Shown here: in pieces, positions 1-5,150 of the stretch
Layout of the letters: every line of letters starts with the position of its first letter
Numbering within the stretch: position 1 is the first letter of the stretch
Assembly: GCA_945927915.1 (NCBI GenBank)
Contig: CAMEMX010000029.1
Coordinates: 1-12,125 of the forward strand
DNA length: 12,125 bases
From: an uncultured Clostridia bacterium
GTDB taxonomy: Bacteria > Bacillota > Clostridia > Oscillospirales > Oscillospiraceae
Direction of reading: 5' to 3'
The notes under the pieces: model-generated
Databases searched by the model: none
What the model was told of the DNA's origin: nothing
The model's input: only the letters and a program-made list of their open reading frames with translations
Program-made: the position numbers and the translations under genes

Positions 1-377
1 GCCAGTCCGCAGCGCTCCAGCGCGGCGCTGACGAGATAGCGGTCGGTCGCCGTGGCGATGCACATGGCGACACCCGCGCGTTGCAGGTCGTCCAAAAACG
101 CCTCCACGCCCGGCTTGGGCAGAATTTCGTGGAAATACGCCTGCTCGATGGTGCGGTTGATGCCATCCATGATTTCGGCAACCGGCAGGTCGAGGGCGTA
201 AGCCTCCTGAAAAAAGCAGGCTGCCTGATGCAGGCTCAGGGGCGCGATGTCGTCGCGGACGGTCGGCGCGGGCGTTTTGCCCACCGAGCGCAGATAGCGC
301 TCGCCCGCCGTGTCCCAGACGTACATGGAATCAAACAGCGTCCCGTCAAAGTCAAATACGGCGGCTTTCAGCTTCAT
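1..377 (-). CDS. HAD-superfamily phosphatase, last gene seen of the thiamine operon (3' end cut by window)
   Basis: The first 125 residues are visible. Residues 7-13 read VFDFDGT, the HAD motif I with nucleophile Asp9 and acid/base Asp11. A helical cap follows, and ATAT near residue 108-111 fits motif II (Thr/Ser). The C-terminal motifs III and IV lie outside the window. HAD enzymes of this subgroup are cytoplasmic Mg-dependent phosphatases or phosphomutases acting on small phosphorylated metabolites. Its ATG overlaps the thiE stop codon (ATGA), so it is translationally coupled and belongs to the TPP-controlled thiamine operon. I infer a substrate in this pathway, for example thiamine monophosphate or an HMP phosphate, but nothing in the sequence proves it; a phosphoglycolate phosphatase-like or beta-phosphoglucomutase-like enzyme is the alternative. 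Confidence 0.85.
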   Translation of the reverse strand, partial: MKLKAAVFDFDGTLFDSMYVWDTAGERYLRSVGKTPAPTVRDDIAPLSLHQAACFFQEAYALDLPVAEIMDGINRTIEQAYFHEILPKPGVEAFLDDLQRAGVAMCIATATDRYLVSAALERCGL

Positions 378-1015
378 GTGCGCACCATGTCCTCCGACAG
401 AGCGCGCAGCAGGCGGCATTCGTCCTCGATGTCCGCCGCGCCGAAGATGGCGCTGACCAGCGCCACGCCGTCCACGCCCGTCCCGGCAAGCTGCATCAGA
501 TTGCCCTTGCCAATGCCGCCGATGGCAACGACGGGCACGTCCACCGCATTGCAGATGTCGCGCAGCACCTCGCGGGGCAGGACGCTCGCGTCTGCCTTGG
601 TCGAGGTGGAGAACATCGCGCCCACGCCGAGGCAGTCCGCGCCGTTCCTGACCGCTTCCAGCGCCTCTTCGACCGAGTGGACGGACACGCCGATCATCAT
701 GCCGTCTCCGACACGGCGGCGCACCTGCGCGGCAGCCATGTCTTCCTGCCCGACGTGCACGCCGTCGGCGCCGCAGGCGATGGCAATGTCCACATTGTCG
801 TTGACGAAGAACGGTACGCCGTAGCGTCTGCACAGGGCGGAGATTTCCTTCGCCTCCGCGAGAAACGCCTCCTCGTCCAGCTCCTTTTCGCGGAGCTGGA
901 CGCAGGTCACGCCGCCTTGCAGGGCGGCTTCCACCTGCTCGCAGAGGCTCTGTTTGCCGACCCACGCGCGGTCCGTGACGGCGTAGAGCAGCATATTTTG
1001 TTTATCGCATTTCAT
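374..1015 (-). CDS. thiE: thiamine-phosphate synthase ThiE
   Basis: A 213-residue protein, the usual ThiE length, that couples HMP-pyrophosphate with hydroxyethylthiazole phosphate to give thiamine monophosphate in the cytoplasm. Family motifs appear in order on the TIM barrel: YAVTD (11-15), QLREK (40-44) for pyrophosphate binding, NDN (72-74), HVGQED (87-92), GAMFSTSTK (132-140), AIGGI (164-168) and VSAI near 187. The reading frame is open further upstream, but the ATG at 1015 is chosen because a GAAAGGTG Shine-Dalgarno sits a few bases before it and the longer version would run deep into thiM. It overlaps the thiM end by 14 bases and the HAD start by 4 bases, so translation of the three is coupled. 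Expression should follow the TPP riboswitch upstream of thiW. Confidence 0.95.
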   Translation of the reverse strand: MKCDKQNMLLYAVTDRAWVGKQSLCEQVEAALQGGVTCVQLREKELDEEAFLAEAKEISALCRRYGVPFFVNDNVDIAIACGADGVHVGQEDMAAAQVRRRVGDGMMIGVSVHSVEEALEAVRNGADCLGVGAMFSTSTKADASVLPREVLRDICNAVDVPVVAIGGIGKGNLMQLAGTGVDGVALVSAIFGAADIEDECRLLRALSEDMVRT

Positions 1016-1823
1016 AGCTTGCACCTTTCTCCAGCATAGCCGGGGTGAGATGATAGATCGCGTCGATGATGCGGTTGCGGTAGGTCGCGTTGCCCTCGTA
1101 GGGCGCAAGGCGTGCGTGCGCCAGCTCTCCGGCAAGGCCCATCGCGCAAACGGCTGCTGCGGCGGCCTCCAGGGGCTTGTCCGGATTGGCCGCGACGAAG
1201 GCGGCGGTCATCGCCGAGAGCTGGCAGCCCGTCCCCGTGATCGAGGACATCATCGGATGACCGTTGCGGATGCAGCAGGCCGTTTTCGCGTCCGCGACGA
1301 TGTCAATCGCGCCGGTGATTGCGACCACGGCGCCGGTCTTTGCCGCAAACGCCTTGGCAAAGGCGACGGCCTCGCCGAGATTTTCCTCCGTCACGCGGTC
1401 GGCGACGTCGGCGTCGACGCCCTTGGTCGTGCCGCTGCCGGCGGCGAGGGTCTTGATCTCGGAGACGTTGCCGCGGATGACGGTGAATTTGACCTCGTTT
1501 AGGAGCCTGAGGGCGGTATCCGTGCGCAGGCGGGAGGCGCCCGCGCCCACCGGGTCGAACACGACGGGGTGGCCCAGCTCGTTGGCGGTCTTTCCCGCCA
1601 GCAGCATGGAGTCGATCGTGCGGCTGTTGAGCGTGCCGATGTTGAGGTTCAGCGCGGCGCACAGGGCGGTGATCTCCGCCACCTCGCCGATGTCGTCGGC
1701 CATGATGGGCGAGGCCCCGCAGGCGAGGACGATGTTGGCGCAGTCGTTCACCGTGACATAGTTGGTGATGTTATGCACCAGCGGACAGGTTTTTCTGACA
1801 TTTTCAAGAATTGTGGCAAACAT
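1002..1823 (-). CDS. thiM: hydroxyethylthiazole kinase ThiM
   Basis: A 273-residue ribokinase-fold enzyme that phosphorylates 4-methyl-5-(2-hydroxyethyl)thiazole with ATP, the salvage route to the thiazole half of thiamine. Visible motifs are PLVHNITN (14-21) at the substrate site, DPVGAGAS (90-97), RGNVSEI (117-123) and GTGC (197-200), where Cys200 occupies the conserved catalytic-site position. The ATG follows a strong GGAGG at about 8 bases. The gene starts three bases after the thiW stop and overlaps thiE by 14 bases. With ThiW importing the thiazole and ThiE using its phosphate, the order matches the biochemical order. Confidence 0.96.
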   Translation of the reverse strand: MFATILENVRKTCPLVHNITNYVTVNDCANIVLACGASPIMADDIGEVAEITALCAALNLNIGTLNSRTIDSMLLAGKTANELGHPVVFDPVGAGASRLRTDTALRLLNEVKFTVIRGNVSEIKTLAAGSGTTKGVDADVADRVTEENLGEAVAFAKAFAAKTGAVVAITGAIDIVADAKTACCIRNGHPMMSSITGTGCQLSAMTAAFVAANPDKPLEAAAAAVCAMGLAGELAHARLAPYEGNATYRNRIIDAIYHLTPAMLEKGASYEMR

Positions 1824-1826
1824 ACG

Positions 1827-2345
1827 TTAAACCTCCAAGGTGCGCTGCATTTTGAGAAGCAGGCCGGCCTGCTTCAGACTGTAGATCAGAGCGGCGGAAA
1901 TGACCGCGCCGGCGGCGGTGGAGATCAGGAAGGGGACGATGTAGGCATAGAACGCGATCGCGGCGGCGTTCTGACCCATCAGGAAGATCGCAACCGGGTA
2001 GGCGCACAGGCCGCCGAGCACCGCCGTGCCGAAGACCTCGGCCAGCAGGGTCGCCGGGATGTTTTTGAACCTCCAGAACACGAGGCCGCACAGCAGCGCG
2101 CCGAACATACTGCCCGGAAAGGCCATCAGGCTGCCGAGTCCGAACAGGTTGCGGATCAGCGAGGCGGCGAAGGCGACGCCCACGCCGTAGGCCGGGCCGA
2201 GCAGCACGGCGCACAGGATGTTGACCATGTGCTGCACGGGGGCGCACTTGCTGCCGAAGACCGGGAAGGACAGCAGACTGCCCACCACGGCGACGGCGCA
2301 GAAGACGGCGGCGACCGCCAGCTTTTTGATGTTGACTTTTTTCAT
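1827..2345 (-). CDS. thiW: ECF transporter S component ThiW (hydroxyethylthiazole uptake)
   Basis: A 172-residue integral membrane protein with about five to six hydrophobic helices. ThiW-type stretches are visible: SFPVFGSKCAPVQHMVN (26-42), the ILCAVLLGPAYG loop (43-54) and RNLFGLGSLMAFPGSMFGAL (65-84). ThiW is the substrate-binding subunit that works with a shared ECF energizing module (EcfA/A'/T), which is not encoded here. The start matters: the frame also allows a GTG at 2354, but it directly abuts the AGGAG Shine-Dalgarno, whereas the ATG at 2345 has a normal 8-base spacing. It is the first gene after the TPP riboswitch and its terminator, with a 220-base structured leader between. The link to ThiM supports the thiazole rather than thiamine as substrate; this rests on family and context. 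Confidence 0.93.
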   Translation of the reverse strand: MKKVNIKKLAVAAVFCAVAVVGSLLSFPVFGSKCAPVQHMVNILCAVLLGPAYGVGVAFAASLIRNLFGLGSLMAFPGSMFGALLCGLVFWRFKNIPATLLAEVFGTAVLGGLCAYPVAIFLMGQNAAAIAFYAYIVPFLISTAAGAVISAALIYSLKQAGLLLKMQRTLEV

Positions 2346-2568
2346 TTTTGACACTCCTTTGAACTTGCGGAAAACGGCTGTATGCAGCGGCGCTTCCGGT
2401 AAAAATAGATGCAGCTTGCCTCTGGCTGCACGGAAGGTCGGTCGATGCTTGCTGGCATCCTCTCACGCCGGAACACGGCTTCCCATCGCTGCGATACAAG
2501 GCTCAGGGCGCTCCCCCTCAGCCCGCCGCGCCATGCGCGGACGACGTTCCCCCTTTCTCAGGTAGTGC
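2346..2568 (-). other. hairpin-rich leader of thiW, function unknown
   Basis: No convincing gene lies here. Six short stem-loops follow one another: 2526-2540 (CCGCGC/GCGCGG, triloop), 2500-2523 (nine pairs with one mismatch), 2485-2495 (ATCG/CGAT), 2444-2459 (GATGC/GCATC), 2410-2430 (TGCAGC/GCTGCA) and 2368-2398 (CGGAA/TTCCG enclosing GCTG/CAGC). The last ends just before the thiW Shine-Dalgarno. It lies past the riboswitch terminator, so it is only transcribed upon read-through. Possibilities are an extra regulatory element, a dispersed repeat, or a remnant of inserted DNA. Confidence 0.5.
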
Positions 2569-2600
2569 AAAAAAACAGGAGGCCCAAGCGTGCCTCCTGT
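2569..2600 (-). terminator. intrinsic terminator of the TPP riboswitch
   Basis: On the minus strand a perfect 9-bp stem (ACAGGAGGC with GCCTCCTGT, 8-base loop) is followed directly by seven T. It lies shortly after the aptamer and before thiW, the arrangement of a transcription-terminating OFF switch. When TPP is bound the terminator should form; without TPP an antiterminator should allow read-through. Confidence 0.9.
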
Positions 2601-2610
2601 AAAAAATCCG

Positions 2611-2710
2611 AAAAAACGACTTCCTACGGCGGCATTATCCGCATCAGGTAAAGGGTCGAAGTTGGATGACTTCCTCTCAGCCTGCCGTACAAGCTCCCCT
2701 GTCTTTTGTT
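2611..2710 (-). ncRNA. TPP (THI-box) riboswitch aptamer
   Basis: Read on the minus strand the conserved THI-box blocks occur in order: GGGGAGC, GGCTGAGAGG (the CUGAGA pyrimidine-sensor loop), GACCCTTTACCTGAT, and GCGGATAATGCCGCCGTAGGAAG-like sequence (GGATAATGCC at about 2632-2641, CCGTAGGAAG at about 2619-2628). The core spans about 2619-2699. A flanking P1 helix can form between AAAAGAC near 2701-2707 and GTCGTTTT near 2613-2620 with one bulged G. TPP binding represses the operon. Outer boundaries are approximate. Confidence 0.95.
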
Positions 2711-2760
2711 TTTGGGGAAAACCGAAGCGATTTCATCCGTATTTCCCCGCTTGTTTTTCT

Positions 2761-2789
2761 ATTATACACCTGTTTTTGCCGGATTGCAA
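2761..2789 (-). promoter_or_regulatory. sigma-A promoter of the thiamine operon
   Basis: On the minus strand TTGCAA (2784-2789) and TATAAT (2761-2766) are separated by exactly 17 bases, with transcription expected to begin near 2754. A hairpin GGGGAAA/TTTCCCC (2714-2748) would then form at the 5' end of the transcript before the aptamer. The -35 box lies only five bases past the stop codon of the upstream phosphatase gene. Confidence 0.85.
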
Positions 2790-2793
2790 GTGG

Positions 2794-3252
2794 TTATTCC
2801 GACAGCTTTTGCAGCAGCCTGCGGCAGCCCTCCTCGATGTCGCGCTCGGCTGCGCGGAAATCGCGGGTGTACCACGGGTCGGCCACGTCGCGCGGGTGAT
2901 CGGTAAAGTCCAAAAGCAGCGAGACCTTTCCCGCCGGGTCGCCGCCGAACAGGCGCAGCATATTGCGGCGGTTGGCCTCGTCCATACCTATAATATAATC
3001 ATAGCGGTCATAGTCCGCGCGGCGGAGCTGACGGGCGACCTTTCCCCGGCAGGAGATGCCGCGCCCGCGCAGCAGCGCCGCCACGGGCGGATAGACGGGG
3101 TTGCCCAGCTCCTCGCTGCTCGTCGCGGCGGAGGCGATCTCAAATTCCGCCGCCCGCCCCGCCTGCGCGACCAGCTCCTTCATCAAAAACTCCGCCATCG
3201 GACTGCGGCAGATATTGCCGTGGCACACGAAAAGCACTCTCGTTGGTTTCAT
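2794..3252 (-). CDS. low-molecular-weight protein tyrosine phosphatase
   Basis: A 152-residue cytoplasmic phosphatase of the LMW-PTP/arsenate-reductase fold, full length for the family. Residues 5-17 hold the P-loop, with nucleophile Cys10 and Arg16 in C-X5-R-S (CHGNICRS). The general-acid DP pair is Asp125-Pro126 (DVADPWYT), and the TSS/GNPVYP region around 44-55 matches the family. The ATG at 3252 is set by a TAGGAGG box about 6 bases before it; the open frame further upstream has no such site and lies in AT-rich leader DNA. Bacterial members dephosphorylate tyrosine kinases of polysaccharide export or other partners, but no kinase or capsule gene is nearby, so its target is unknown. A promoter candidate lies at 3321-3349. 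A broken second copy of the gene start lies at 4753-4839. Confidence 0.93.
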   Translation of the reverse strand: MKPTRVLFVCHGNICRSPMAEFLMKELVAQAGRAAEFEIASAATSSEELGNPVYPPVAALLRGRGISCRGKVARQLRRADYDRYDYIIGMDEANRRNMLRLFGGDPAGKVSLLLDFTDHPRDVADPWYTRDFRAAERDIEEGCRRLLQKLSE

Positions 3253-3379
3253 ATTCCCTCCTAAATTACTGTAAAATGCGCTAATTCGCGCTAATTTGCC
3301 ATACTTTATAACGTTTCTAAAACATACAAAAAATGTGCCAGAATGGCAATATGACGCAAAGTGTAGCAAACTGCCGCCC

Positions 3380-3403
3380 TCAAACGTAGTCAAAACGTAG
3401 TTT
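3380..3403. repeat. direct repeat copy 1: TCAAACGTAGT, 5 bases, CGTAGTTT
   Basis: Within the copy two CGTAGT units lie 11 bases apart (3385 and 3396). The same 24-base pattern recurs at 4712-4735 in the same orientation with the same internal spacing; only the five central bases mostly differ. It lies about 30 bases upstream of the candidate -35 box of the phosphatase gene. Confidence 0.8.
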
Positions 3404-3437
3404 TTTCGGGTCAACAGACTACCGCGCTATTTTGAAA

Positions 3438-3489
3438 AGGGTTCACATTTTCGTTTTGCAAGGTTCATTTGAACCCTCATTTTGAACCC
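3438..3489. repeat. cluster of four GGTTCA / TGAACC elements
   Basis: GGGTTCA (3439-3445), the palindrome GGTTCA-TT-TGAACC (3462-3475) and a further TGAACCC (3483-3489) lie within 51 bases; the two TGAACCC copies are 13 bases apart. The outer AGGGTTCA (3438-3445) pairs over 8 bp with TGAACCCT (3470-3477). On the minus strand that stem is followed by TTTT, so it may be a weak hydrolase terminator; a protein-binding site is the alternative. Confidence 0.65.
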
Positions 3490-3587
3490 TCTAAATTCAA
3501 AAAATTACAATTTCCTTAACTAACACATCAGCTCGACAAACTGAAATTTTCTGTTCCCTACAAATTGGGATATGTCACTCTGACAAT

Positions 3588-4472
3588 CTATAGTTTTTCC
3601 ATGATGCGTTCAACTATTTCTTTGTTTATTCCGTTTATTGCCATACCGTTTTTTCTGACTACGCCCATGTGAGTATTTAGTTCAGGCTCAGAAATAATCA
3701 TTTTTGTAACATTAGGACTTGTATAAACCTTTGAAATGAGACTTACTGTGTCTATATCAACTTCATCGTCTTTATCTCCGTGAATCATGACGAACTGAAT
3801 TTGCTGATTTTTATCAACCATATCCGATGCCTTTAAATAAGCACTAGTTCCATATAAAAGGAACTGTCCAAAGCAGATTATCTTTGCAACGAGAGTCCGA
3901 ATGAGACTTCCATGCGCATTTAGAAAGGCTAAAGCCATTTCCGAAAGATTGTCGGGAGCAGCATAAGTTACTATGTTTTTTATGTTGTGTTTGGATAAAT
4001 CCAAACGGTTGAGAACACAACAGACAGCATATCCTCCCATGCTGTGACCAATAAGTGTGACTGGTAATGTTCCATTGTCGGCATAGTCTATGGCAGATTT
4101 TAAATCAACAACTGCCTGTGAGAACCCCAGAAACTGTCCCTTATTTGCGCCGTAGCCAGTGTTATCGAAGACAAAAACTTTATAGCCTTTCTCAACATAA
4201 TAGAGTATTTCAGGAATATAATATTCTGAAGTTACACCCATTCCGTGAGAAAAAATAATCAGTCCCTTGGGACAAGCATTATTTTCCCCATAAAACCAAC
4301 CGCTTAATTTATTGTGCTTACTTTTGAAAGTGATATGTCTCCCATTATAATCCGAGTGATGCAACCAACTTTTAACCGTACCCTTGAATGGAGAAAAAAT
4401 TAGTTTTTCAACGATGAAAAGTATAATGATGAACACCAATAAAATAATGATAATAATCAACAAATTCTTCAT
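3588..4472 (-). CDS. membrane-anchored alpha/beta hydrolase
   Basis: A 294-residue serine hydrolase. Residues 3-21 form a nearly pure Ile/Leu/Val/Phe helix, a signal anchor that would place the enzyme at the outer face of the membrane. The alpha/beta-hydrolase core follows: oxyanion HG at 76-77 (FSHGMG), DNTGYG (103-108), nucleophile elbow GHSMGG with Ser144, then Asp235 in HGDKDDEV and His268 near the end as the probable triad. Length and plan resemble the BAAT/Hydrolase_4 and YqkD/FrsA-like families of peptidases, esterases or lipases; the substrate cannot be told. The start follows an AAAGGAG box at about 11 bases. The gene is strikingly AT-rich compared with its GC-rich neighbours and stands alone, which suggests horizontal acquisition. 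A promoter with an overlapping direct repeat lies about 215-260 bases upstream. Confidence 0.88.
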   Translation of the reverse strand: MKNLLIIIIILLVFIIILFIVEKLIFSPFKGTVKSWLHHSDYNGRHITFKSKHNKLSGWFYGENNACPKGLIIFSHGMGVTSEYYIPEILYYVEKGYKVFVFDNTGYGANKGQFLGFSQAVVDLKSAIDYADNGTLPVTLIGHSMGGYAVCCVLNRLDLSKHNIKNIVTYAAPDNLSEMALAFLNAHGSLIRTLVAKIICFGQFLLYGTSAYLKASDMVDKNQQIQFVMIHGDKDDEVDIDTVSLISKVYTSPNVTKMIISEPELNTHMGVVRKNGMAINGINKEIVERIMEKL

Positions 4473-4686
4473 TTTAGCTTAAACTCCTTTTTTTCCTATG
4501 AATAGTTCTTTCTTCCAGAATATATAGCATAAGAGTAATGTGATTGTGTTGTTAATCAAATCTAAATGCAACAAAAAATGCGCTTGATGACTTAAATACT
4601 CTGGGCTATCAAGGTGCACCTCCATAATCATTAGTAGTTTTTGATTATTGTATCGAAAAAGCTGTAGTTTGCGCCAGTTTGCATTG

Positions 4687-4715
4687 ATTACACACCACGT
4701 TTTAACTTCCGTCAA
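4687..4715 (-). promoter_or_regulatory. promoter candidate for the hydrolase
   Basis: On the minus strand TTGACG (4710-4715) and TGTAAT (4687-4692) are 17 bases apart. The -35 box overlaps the CGTAGT direct-repeat pair (4712-4735), the geometry of a site for an activator or repressor contacting RNA polymerase. The leader to the hydrolase ATG would be about 210 bases and holds no convincing gene, only a perfect AGGTGCACCT palindrome at 4612-4621. Confidence 0.6.
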
Positions 4716-4735
4716 ACGTAGTTTTACCGTAGTTT
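4712..4735. repeat. direct repeat copy 2: TCAAACGTAGT, 5 bases, CGTAGTTT
   Basis: This is the second copy of the pattern at 3380-3403, with the two CGTAGT units again 11 bases apart (4717 and 4728). Similarity continues slightly outside: AACT-CCG precedes both copies on the plus strand. The two copies bracket the hydrolase gene, and each lies upstream of a minus-strand gene. Confidence 0.8.
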
Positions 4736-4752
4736 GTAGATGTATTTTTTCT

Positions 4753-4839
4753 TCAAAATGGGCGAAAATGCGCCACTTTGCATGGGAAAACAACCGGTTT
4801 GTGAGCGCTGCCGTGGCAGACAAAAAGCACCCTTGTCAC
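4753..4839 (-). pseudogene. truncated start of a second LMW protein tyrosine phosphatase gene
   Basis: A GTG at 4839, preceded by GGGAGGG at normal distance, opens a 28-codon frame beginning VTRVLFVCHGS and ending at 4753. Residues TRVLFVCHG match residues 4-12 of the intact phosphatase exactly. The codons differ at third positions (ACA/ACG, AGG/AGA, TTT/TTC, GTC/GTG), so this is a diverged copy rather than a fresh duplication. Homology stops right after the P-loop Cys-His-Gly; the Asn-Ile-Cys-Arg-Ser part, including the essential Arg, is absent, so it cannot be active. A promoter remains upstream (4961-4989). Confidence 0.7.
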
Positions 4840-4960
4840 AATCGAAACCCTCCCAAAATGCTGTGGTTTGCAACGATTTGCCGCGCTTATTTTGCTGCCG
4901 CTTTTTTCGCGGAGCTCCGCCCGATACGCAAAACGCTGCAAGACAATGCTTAGTGCGATC

Positions 4961-4989
4961 ATTCTATCATAAAATCGACCGGTTGTCCA
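4961..4989 (-). promoter_or_regulatory. promoter of the truncated phosphatase copy
   Basis: On the minus strand TGGACA (4984-4989) and TAGAAT (4961-4966), each one base off consensus, are separated by 17 bases. Transcription would start near 4954, about 115 bases before the GTG of the truncated gene. The divergent MATE promoter lies some 60 bases away on the plus strand. Confidence 0.6.
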
Positions 4990-5047
4990 TAAGCAGCCCT
5001 CTGCGCGTGATACGACGACGGTAGGTCACAAAATAAAAAATCGGCAC

Positions 5048-5076
5048 TTTACAGATCAAACCGCAGGGTTTATAAT
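5048..5076 (+). promoter_or_regulatory. promoter of the MATE gene
   Basis: TTTACA (5048-5053) and a perfect TATAAT (5071-5076) with a 17-base spacer, followed by a leader of about 70 bases to the MATE start at 5151. No operator can be recognised with confidence. Confidence 0.8.
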
Positions 5077-5150
5077 ACTTAGCCGAAAAAAAGTCATCCC
5101 AACAGCGCAACTTGATGAAATCATTACTCCGGGAAGGAGATCGCGAACCC

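Larger units (their letters stand above)
3253..3587 (-). promoter_or_regulatory. AT-rich region upstream of the phosphatase: promoter candidate and repeats
   Basis: No gene is seen. On the minus strand TTGCCA (3344-3349) and TATGTT (3321-3326), 17 bases apart, form a plausible promoter about 70 bases before the phosphatase ATG; the -35 box overlaps a small inverted repeat TGCCA/TGGCA (3336-3348). Further upstream lie the CGTAGT direct repeat pair (3380-3403) and a GGTTCA/TGAACC cluster (3438-3489). The remainder, 3490-3587, is plain AT-rich sequence after the hydrolase stop. Confidence 0.55.

Noticed and set aside
1827..2499. A longer minus-strand frame overlapping thiW and its leader
   Set aside because: It runs in a different frame from the clear ThiW protein and has an arginine/glutamine-rich composition typical of shadow frames.
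4479..4823. A 114-codon minus-strand open frame just upstream of the hydrolase
   Set aside because: No RBS at its start, no recognisable family, it overlaps the truncated phosphatase in another frame, and its content reads like translated AT-rich non-coding DNA.
4909..4920. Perfect palindrome GCGGAGCTCCGC as a terminator
   Set aside because: No T-run follows on either strand; the T-run at 4902-4907 precedes it on the plus strand. It may be a chance palindrome.
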